DNA of 64,000 nucleotides from Caviibacter abscessus (GTDB lineage Bacteria; Fusobacteriota; Fusobacteriia; Fusobacteriales; Leptotrichiaceae): NCBI RefSeq assembly GCF_001517835.1, contig NZ_LOQG01000027.1, positions 62,001 to 126,000 of the forward strand, read 5' to 3'. Shown piece by piece: positions 55,602 to 64,000 of this stretch (position 1 is its first letter; each line of letters starts with the position of its first letter). The notes under the pieces were generated by a model. It saw only the letters and a program-made list of their open reading frames with translations, ran no database searches and was not told where the DNA came from. The position numbers and the translations under genes were made by a program.

Positions 55602-55937
55602 ATGGAAGAATTGGAAACAATTATTTTTGAGATAATTACAAATGCTGGAGTAGCAAAAGGTTTAGTATACGAGGCAATGAATGAAAGTTCTAAGAAAAAT
55701 TATGAAAAAACACAAGAACTTTTAAAAGAAGCTGATTCTTATTTATTAAAAGCCCATAATATACAAACTGATCTAATTCAAGAAGAGGCAAAGGGAAATA
55801 ATATAAATGTAAGTGTGTTATTTGTACATGCACAGGATCATTTAATGACAGCTATTGAAGTAAGAAGTTTAGCAGACACTATTATTAATATGAATAAAAA
55901 AATTAATGAATTGGATAAAAGACTATGTATGCAATAG
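55602..55937 (+). CDS. celC: PTS lactose/cellobiose-type EIIA (second copy)
   Basis: Phosphocarrier of the cellobiose-type PTS, 111 residues. The start at 55602 is chosen because GGAGG lies six bases upstream; a longer frame begins inside murR. The active-site histidine is H76 in VHAQDHLMT, with D79 as metal ligand. It probably phosphorylates the EIIB at 57444. It is separated from EIIB and EIIC by anmK, an unusual split. It overlaps anmK by 13 bases. Confidence 0.92.
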   Translation: MEELETIIFEIITNAGVAKGLVYEAMNESSKKNYEKTQELLKEADSYLLKAHNIQTDLIQEEAKGNNINVSVLFVHAQDHLMTAIEVRSLADTIINMNKKINELDKRLCMQ

Positions 55938-57049
55938 GTTTAATGACAGGAACAAGCTTAGATGGTTTAGATGTTGCTCTTTGTGATATAAAAGGAAGTT
56001 TTCTTGATACGAAAGTTAAATTAATAGATTTTATATGTTTAGACATTAAAGATGAATTAAGAAATAAAATAAAAAATGCTTGTAGTGAAGAAAAGTCAAA
56101 TAACAAATTGATTTGTTCTTTAGATTTTGAACTTGGGTATTTTTACCTTGAAGGAGTAAAGAAAATTATAAAAAAGAATAATTTAAAGTATAGTGATATT
56201 GCATTTGTTGCAAGTCATGGCCAAACTATTTATCATTTACCTTATCCTAAAGAAGGTTTTTATAGTTCTACACTTCAAATTGGGCAAGCATCAATAATAT
56301 CATATAATACAGGAATAAAAACTATTTCAAATTTTAGAGTTATGGATATAGCAGCCGGAGGCCAAGGAGCACCACTTGTACCTTATGCAGACTACATATT
56401 ATATTCATCTAAAACTAAAAATATTGCACTTCAAAATATAGGAGGAATATCTAACGTAACATATTTAAAAAGTAATGGCACACTTGAAGATATTTTTGCT
56501 TTTGATAACGGTCCAGGGAATATGATTATTAATGAAGCTATGAAATCTTTATATAACTTGGAATACGACAATAAAGGTGAAATAGCTTTAAAAGGAAAAT
56601 TAATTGATAAATTATTAAATGAATTATTAAAACACCCATATTTGGAAAAAATACCTCCAAAATCAACAGATAGAGAAGAATTTGGAAAACAATATGTAGA
56701 CTTGTTACTAGAAAAATATAAAAATGAAAAGTCTGAAGATATTATTCATACATTTACTTTATTTACAGCAATTTGTATTAGAGATAGTTATATGAAATTT
56801 TTTACTAAAATGCCTGATAAAGTTATCATTAGTGGAGGTGGAGCATTTAATGATACTTTAATGAATATGTTAAAAACACTTTTAGGTAAATGTGAAGTTT
56901 GTACACAAGAAGAATTAGGATATTTCTCTGATGCAAAAGAAGCAATAGCCTTTGTGATACTAGGAAATGAAACTTTACATAATAGACCTTCTAATGTTCC
57001 AAGTGCAACAGGTTCTAAAAAAAGAGTAATATTAGGAACTATTTGTTAA
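55925..57049 (+). CDS. anmK: Anhydro-N-acetylmuramic acid kinase
   Basis: Opens the 1,6-anhydro ring of anhydroMurNAc and phosphorylates it to MurNAc-6-P, feeding MurQ. 374 residues, sugar-kinase fold. Signatures: AIGLMTGTSLDGLDVALCDI, FVASHGQTIYHLP, QIGQASIISYNTG, IAAGGQGAPLVPYADYIL, ALQNIGGISNVTYL and FDNGPGNMIINEA, plus a C-terminal ISGGGAFN. Overlaps EIIA by 13 bases. Confidence 0.95.
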   Translation: MYAIGLMTGTSLDGLDVALCDIKGSFLDTKVKLIDFICLDIKDELRNKIKNACSEEKSNNKLICSLDFELGYFYLEGVKKIIKKNNLKYSDIAFVASHGQTIYHLPYPKEGFYSSTLQIGQASIISYNTGIKTISNFRVMDIAAGGQGAPLVPYADYILYSSKTKNIALQNIGGISNVTYLKSNGTLEDIFAFDNGPGNMIINEAMKSLYNLEYDNKGEIALKGKLIDKLLNELLKHPYLEKIPPKSTDREEFGKQYVDLLLEKYKNEKSEDIIHTFTLFTAICIRDSYMKFFTKMPDKVIISGGGAFNDTLMNMLKTLLGKCEVCTQEELGYFSDAKEAIAFVILGNETLHNRPSNVPSATGSKKRVILGTIC

Positions 57050-57077
57050 AATCCTTTTAAGTATTTGGAGGAATAAT

Positions 57078-57380
57078 ATGTATAAATGGAAAACTAAAAA
57101 TGAAGAAAAAAAAGAATATAAGGTTACATTCGGTGAAACTGATTATAATATACCGACATTTGGTTATAAAAGTTTTATATTTATAATAATTGTTCTAACT
57201 TTAGTAGTATTTATAGTACAACCTTATCTTGAGTATTTGTTTGGCGGGATAAAGTGGAAAGCACTTATTATAAGTAGTATTTTAAGTAGTTTTGCATTTA
57301 CTTACTCACAATTTTTTATACAATCAAAAAAAGATTTACAAAATCTTTTTTCTTTGTTTTTGTTAGTCTTAGTATTTTAA
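57078..57380 (+). CDS. Small membrane protein, possibly frameshifted near its end
   Basis: A 100-residue protein with a charged N-terminus (YKWKTKNEEKKEYKVTFGETDYNIPTFGYKS) and about three hydrophobic segments. It has GGAGG upstream and sits between anmK and the EIIB gene. The T6 tract at 57346-57351 is notable: with one extra T the frame would run to a stop at 57425-57427, giving a longer final helix and a polar end, and would nearly close the gap to the next gene. The family is not recognised. A membrane accessory of the PTS is possible. Confidence 0.55.
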   Translation: MYKWKTKNEEKKEYKVTFGETDYNIPTFGYKSFIFIIIVLTLVVFIVQPYLEYLFGGIKWKALIISSILSSFAFTYSQFFIQSKKDLQNLFSLFLLVLVF

Positions 57381-57443
57381 TTTTATTTGTGTTATTTATC
57401 TCATATTACACAAAAATAATATATTAAATAGAAAGGAAAAAAT

Positions 57444-57749
57444 ATGAAAGTTTTGTTTGTTTGTTCAGCCGGTATGTCAAGCACAATTGCTATCAATGCA
57501 TTAAAAACAGAAGCAACAAAAAAAGGTTATGATATTGAAGTTGTTGCTGTAGGAACACAAGCATTTGAGGAAGAATTAAAAAAAGGTTATGATTTAGCAA
57601 TGGTTGCTCCTCAAATTCGTCATAGATATGATTATCTTCAAGAAATAGCAAAAGATTTAAATGTGCCAATAGCACTTATTGAGCCACAGGCGTACAGTCC
57701 ACTTGGAGGATTAAAATTATTAAATCAGGTTTTAGCATTAATAAAATAA
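57444..57749 (+). CDS. celA: PTS cellobiose-type EIIB
   Basis: Phosphocarrier between EIIA and the sugar, 101 residues. The phosphocysteine is C7 in the KVLFVCSAGMSSTIAINAL loop. The remainder (VAPQIRHRYDYLQEIAKDLNVPIALIEPQAYSPL) is typical of the family. It is followed by the matching EIIC after 18 bases. Confidence 0.94.
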   Translation: MKVLFVCSAGMSSTIAINALKTEATKKGYDIEVVAVGTQAFEEELKKGYDLAMVAPQIRHRYDYLQEIAKDLNVPIALIEPQAYSPLGGLKLLNQVLALIK

Positions 57750-57767
57750 AAGAAAGAAGGAACTAAA

Positions 57768-60537
<2,770 letters not shown>

Positions 60538-60538
60538 A

Positions 60539-61630
60539 GTGAGAAAATTAGGGATTTCTATTTATCCTGAAAAAAGTACTACTTATGAAATTAAATCATA
60601 CATAAAAAAAGCATATGATATTTGCGGAGCTAGCAGAATTTTTTCTTGTCTTTTATCTGTTAATAAAGATAAAGAGTTAATAAAGAAAGAATTTTTAGAA
60701 ATACATAATTTTGCTAAAAGTTTAGGTTATGAAATATTTTTAGATGTAAGTCTTAAAATATTTGATGAACTTGGAATTAGTTATAAAGATTTAAAATTTT
60801 TTAAAGAATTAAATGCAGATGGGATAAGACTAGACATTGGATTTACTGGACTTGAAGAATCTTTAATGACATATAATCCATATAATTTAAAAATAGAAAT
60901 TAATATGAGCTCATTAACTCATAGTATCGATACAATTATGGATTACAAACCGAATAGATATAATTTATATGGTTGTCATAATTTTTACCCTCATAAATAT
61001 AGTGGATTAACATTTGAATTTTTTGAAAAATGTTCTTTAAAATTTAAAAATTATGGTTTAAGATCAGCTTGTTTCATAACATCATCTTTAGAAAGTGCTT
61101 ATGGTCCATGGAAAACAACAGATAAACTTTGTTCTTTAGAAATTCATAGAGATTTACCTATAGATGTTCAATTAAAGCATATTATAGCACTTGAATATAT
61201 AGATGATATAATTATTTCTAATTGCTTTCCAAGTGATGAAGAATTAAATTTAATTTCTAAAGTTAGACTTGATATGGTTAATTTTAAAGTAGAATTAGTA
61301 GATAATATACCAGATGTTGAAAAATCAATTGTTATTGATGAATTGCACTTTAATCGTGGTGATCAAAATGAATATATGATAAGGTCAACACAAAGTAGGG
61401 TTAAATACAAAAATCATGATTTTAAATTATTTAATGCACCGGATGTTATAAAAAGAGGAGATATAATCATTGAAAGTAGTGATTATGGTCATTATGCTGG
61501 AGAATTACAAATTGCTTTAAAAGATATGGAAAATAGTGGAAGAAGTAATGTTGTTGGTAGAATAGTTGAAAATGAACATTTCATTTTAGACTATATTAAG
61601 CCTTGGCAAAAATTCAAATTTAATGAATGA
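60539..61630 (+). CDS. mupG: 6-phospho-N-acetylmuramidase MupG (DUF871 family)
   Basis: Two-domain protein of the DUF871/MupG family, 363 residues, GTG start. The TIM-barrel part begins KLGISIYPEKSTTYEIKSYI and contains DGIRLDIGFTG and YNLYGCHNFYPHKYSGLTFEFF. The small C-terminal domain (about 245-363) ends with the cyclophilin-like RGDIIIESSDYGHYAGELQIAL. Characterised MupG cleaves MurNAc-6-P-GlcNAc inside the cell after PTS uptake. Gene order with murP and murQ supports this role. It follows the GH1 stop after one base. Confidence 0.88.
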   Translation: MRKLGISIYPEKSTTYEIKSYIKKAYDICGASRIFSCLLSVNKDKELIKKEFLEIHNFAKSLGYEIFLDVSLKIFDELGISYKDLKFFKELNADGIRLDIGFTGLEESLMTYNPYNLKIEINMSSLTHSIDTIMDYKPNRYNLYGCHNFYPHKYSGLTFEFFEKCSLKFKNYGLRSACFITSSLESAYGPWKTTDKLCSLEIHRDLPIDVQLKHIIALEYIDDIIISNCFPSDEELNLISKVRLDMVNFKVELVDNIPDVEKSIVIDELHFNRGDQNEYMIRSTQSRVKYKNHDFKLFNAPDVIKRGDIIIESSDYGHYAGELQIALKDMENSGRSNVVGRIVENEHFILDYIKPWQKFKFNE

Positions 61631-61642
61631 GAGGTTAAAAAA

Positions 61643-63049
61643 ATGAATGAAAAAAAAGTTGCACTAGAGATATTTGAAGCATTAGGTAAAAAAGAAAATA
61701 TAATTTCTAATGCTGTTTGTATGACAAGATTAAGGGTTTTTGTTAAGGAAGCTGTAAATATAAAAGCACTAGAAAATATAGATGGAGTTTTAGGTGTAAT
61801 AGAGGCGGAAACTTTACAAATAGTTTTGGGACCTGGAGTTGTTAATAGAGTTGGAGAAGAATTTTCTAAACTTACAGGTATTCCTCTGGGATTTTCTGAT
61901 GTTAGCAATATAGCAAAGGAAAATAAGAAAGAAAATAAAGCAAAACATAATGGTATAATTCAAAGATTTTTACAAAAAATAGCTAATATATTTGTTCCAT
62001 TATTACCTGGTATTATTGCAGCAGGATTAGTTTTAGGACTTACTAATGTAATTAATGTAACAACTAAAGGAGCTTTTGTAGCCAATTGGTGGTTTGCAAC
62101 AATTAAGACAATAGGTTTTGGAATGTTTACTTATTTGGCTATTTATGTAGGTATGAACTCAGCTAAAGAATTTGGTGGAACAGCTATATTAGGTGGTATA
62201 GTTGGTGCAATGTTTGTAGGGCATCAAGGCTTACCATTGCTTGCAAAAGTAAATGATAGTTATATCATTTTACCGATTATAAACAAACCATTTTCACCTG
62301 GAATGGGTGGATTATTAGCGGCATTATTTATGGGTATAATAGTTGCAAATATTGAAAAACAAATAAGAAAAATTATACCAACAATATTAGATACTTTCTT
62401 TACGCCACTTATTACATTATTAATTGGTGTGTTTATTGCAATTTTATTTGTTCAACCTTTAGGAAATTTTATATCAACGCAAATATTTGTAATACTTGAC
62501 TTTATTTATAACAAATTGGGTATATTAGGTGGATATTTACTTGCAGCAGGATTTTTACCTCTTGTTTCAGTAGGGCTACATCAAGCATTAGCACCAATAC
62601 ATGTACTTCTAAATACACCTGATGGACCAACAAATGGAATTAATTATTTGTTCCCTATATTAATGATGGCAGGAGGAGGTCAAGTAGGTGCAGGTATTGC
62701 AATATATATGAAAACTAAAAATAAAAAACTTAAAACATTAACAAGAGATGCACTTCCTGTAGGAATACTTGGAATAGGAGAACCATTAATGTATGCAGTT
62801 ACATTACCATTAGGAAAACCATTTATAACTGCTTGTCTTGGTTCAGGATTTGGAGGACTTTTAGCTTCATTATTCCATTTAGGAACGGTAACTCAAGGAG
62901 TGTCAGGGTTATTTGGATTATTAATAGTTGTTCCGGGAACTTGGATATATTTTATAATTTCAATGGTAGGAGCATATATTGGAGGATTTATACTTACATA
63001 TTTGTTTGGCGTTGATGAAGAAAGAATAAACGAAACTTACGGTAATTAA
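61643..63049 (+). CDS. murP: PTS EIIBC component, MurNAc type (MurP-like)
   Basis: PTS permease of the glucose/sucrose/MurNAc class, 468 residues. The EIIB domain is at residues 1-85 (phosphocysteine C26 in NAVCMTRLRV) and the EIIC domain at about 110-455 (FLQKIANIFVPLLPGIIAAGLVLG, GLHQALAPIHVLL, GIGEPLMYAVTLPLGKPF). No EIIA domain is attached, as in MurP, which borrows the glucose EIIA. Likely imports MurNAc or the MurNAc-GlcNAc disaccharide for MupG and MurQ. Confidence 0.88.
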   Translation: MNEKKVALEIFEALGKKENIISNAVCMTRLRVFVKEAVNIKALENIDGVLGVIEAETLQIVLGPGVVNRVGEEFSKLTGIPLGFSDVSNIAKENKKENKAKHNGIIQRFLQKIANIFVPLLPGIIAAGLVLGLTNVINVTTKGAFVANWWFATIKTIGFGMFTYLAIYVGMNSAKEFGGTAILGGIVGAMFVGHQGLPLLAKVNDSYIILPIINKPFSPGMGGLLAALFMGIIVANIEKQIRKIIPTILDTFFTPLITLLIGVFIAILFVQPLGNFISTQIFVILDFIYNKLGILGGYLLAAGFLPLVSVGLHQALAPIHVLLNTPDGPTNGINYLFPILMMAGGGQVGAGIAIYMKTKNKKLKTLTRDALPVGILGIGEPLMYAVTLPLGKPFITACLGSGFGGLLASLFHLGTVTQGVSGLFGLLIVVPGTWIYFIISMVGAYIGGFILTYLFGVDEERINETYGN

Positions 63050-63088
63050 ATCAACTGAAAAGAGGTAAAAGATGAGAAAATATTTTTT

Positions 63089-63859
63089 ATGATACTTATA
63101 TCTTTGTTAAGTTTTTCGTACGCAGAAAAAAATGTTGAAGTTTACAGTAAAAAAATGAATAAAAAAATCCCAGTAACTGTTATTTTGCCAGATGATTATA
63201 GTAGTAAAATAAAATATTTGGTAATATATACTTTACATGGGTGGTCAGGAAATAATAAAAATTTTCCTGAAAAAACTGAAATCAGAGAATTTGCAGATAC
63301 ATATAAAGTAATTTTTGTATCTCATGATGGTAATTATGATAGTTGGTATGTAGATAGTGATATAAATAGCAAATCAAAGTATGAAAGTTTTATTTCTAAA
63401 GAATTGGTAGATTATATAGATAAAGCATATTCAACAGATGCAAAAAAAGAACAAAGAGCTATTACGGGACTTAGTATGGGTGGATTTGGAGCACTTTATA
63501 TAGGAATAAGAAATCAAAATATATTTGGTAATATTGGAAGTATGAGCGGTGGAGTTGAAATAGAATCTTATAAAAACAATTGGGGAATTATAAATGTTAT
63601 AAATAAAGATTGGGATAAGTATAATATAAAAGACATAGCACATCAGCTTATATTTACTAAAACGAATATAATAATTGACTGCGGTGTAGATGATTTTTTC
63701 ATATCTGTAAATAGAGATTTACATAAGAAATTATTAGCTTTAAATATTAAACATGATTATATTGAAAGACCTGGAAATCATAATTGGGAATATTGGAAAA
63801 ATTCTATGAAGTACCAAGTATTGTTTTTTAATGAAAATTTTAAAAAAAGTAAAATATAA
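63089..63859 (+). CDS. Secreted alpha/beta-hydrolase esterase (signal peptide split by a T6 tract)
   Basis: Esterase D/EstA-like serine hydrolase, 256 residues from the ATG at 63089. Catalytic motif GLSMGGFGALY (S129), aspartate in IIDCGVDD, histidine in PGNHNW (H231), and the oxyanion-type TLHGWSGNNKNF. The ATG at 63089 has no ribosome-binding site. A good site (GAGG) precedes an ATG at 63072 whose frame ends at once after MRKYFL. One extra T in the T6 run (63083-63088) would join them into MRKYFFMILISLLSFSYA, a textbook signal peptide. So the gene is either phase-variable, recently broken, or affected by a sequencing error. The substrate is unknown. Confidence 0.8.
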   Translation: MILISLLSFSYAEKNVEVYSKKMNKKIPVTVILPDDYSSKIKYLVIYTLHGWSGNNKNFPEKTEIREFADTYKVIFVSHDGNYDSWYVDSDINSKSKYESFISKELVDYIDKAYSTDAKKEQRAITGLSMGGFGALYIGIRNQNIFGNIGSMSGGVEIESYKNNWGIINVINKDWDKYNIKDIAHQLIFTKTNIIIDCGVDDFFISVNRDLHKKLLALNIKHDYIERPGNHNWEYWKNSMKYQVLFFNENFKKSKI

Positions 63860-63862
63860 ATT

Positions 63863-63895
63863 ATAGGAGAAATGCATGTTTCTCCTATTTTATAT
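63863..63895 (+). terminator. Terminator between the esterase gene and the AraC-type gene
   Basis: Perfect 10-bp stem ATAGGAGAAA / TTTCTCCTAT with loop TGCATG, followed by TTTATATT. It serves the salvage cluster and may also serve the converging minus-strand gene. Confidence 0.85.
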
Positions 63896-64000
63896 TAAGT
63901 TATTTTTAGTAAATCTGTATTCTCTTGGAGTAATATTAAATTTTTTCTTAAATACTTTTGTAAAATAATTAGAATCCTTAAAACCTACACTTGTTGCAAC
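63890..64000 (-). CDS. AraC-family regulator, C-terminal fragment (cut by window edge)
   Basis: The last 36 codons of a minus-strand gene, stop at 63890-63892, open to the window end. The translation reads VATSVGFKDSNYFTKVFKKK and then FNITPREYRFTKNN. This is the second helix-turn-helix of an AraC-type DNA-binding domain (GF-D-YF-K-FK-TP-YR pattern). It converges on the salvage cluster. Whether it regulates that cluster or an operon further right cannot be told. Confidence 0.85.
   Translation of the reverse strand, partial: VATSVGFKDSNYFTKVFKKKFNITPREYRFTKNNLI

Overview
The window is very AT-rich, densely coded DNA from a fermentative diderm bacterium. The gene mix fits Fusobacteriota, most likely Leptotrichiaceae (Streptobacillus/Sneathia/Leptotrichia-like). 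This is inferred from a V-type ATPase operon, a YadA-type outer-membrane adhesin, oligopeptide uptake genes, several sugar PTSs, a water-forming NADH oxidase and FNT and CHR transporters. No species can be fixed from sequence reading alone. No rRNA, CRISPR, IS element or prophage was seen.

Layout. 1-1.76 kb: the end of a cellobiose-type PTS operon (IIC fragment, IIA, a 48-residue membrane protein, a DUF3284 protein). 1.8-7.8 kb: malQ, rarA, a YdcZ-type transporter, a dusA-like gene, nox and trx, closed by a long hairpin terminator that also serves the converging amidohydrolase gene. 9.2-11.0 kb: a GntR/YtrA-type regulator with an ABC ATPase and permease. 11.0-18.3 kb: a minus-strand opp operon with two tandem oppA paralogues. 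18.6-23.8 kb: split chromate transporter, thyA, folA, an FNT channel and typA. 24.0-29.8 kb: a 2-oxoacid (pyruvate/acetoin) dehydrogenase operon plus lplA. 30.0-33.0 kb: a trimeric autotransporter adhesin. 33.2-33.5 kb: four tRNAs (Pro, Gly, His, Leu). 33.6-36.4 kb: a lipoprotein, a Fur-family regulator and a YitT protein. 36.5-53.7 kb: eighteen genes with no gap above 17 nt, running from DUF1858 through glmM and the lysine/DAP genes lysC, dapA, dapF and asd to a complete nine-gene V-ATPase. 53.85-63.9 kb: a peptidoglycan-sugar salvage cluster (murQ, RpiR regulator, anmK, a cellobiose-type IIA/IIB/IIC set, a GH1 phospho-glucosidase, mupG, murP, esterase). It ends against a convergent AraC-family gene cut by the window edge.

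Most notable. (1) In the dehydrogenase complex the E2 subunit has no lipoyl domain but two tandem peripheral-subunit-binding domains, and the only lipoyl domain of the operon is fused to the N-terminus of E3. (2) The adhesin carries a coiled coil and an OmpA-like peptidoglycan-binding domain after its YadA barrel, so the trimer may be tethered to the cell wall. (3) MurQ, MupG, AnmK, MurP and a second, cellobiose-type PTS lie in one salvage locus. (4) Two reading frames in that locus break at T6 tracts, and one extra T would restore each; one break is in the signal peptide of the esterase. (5) Many promoters share an extended -10 of the form TATGATATAAT.
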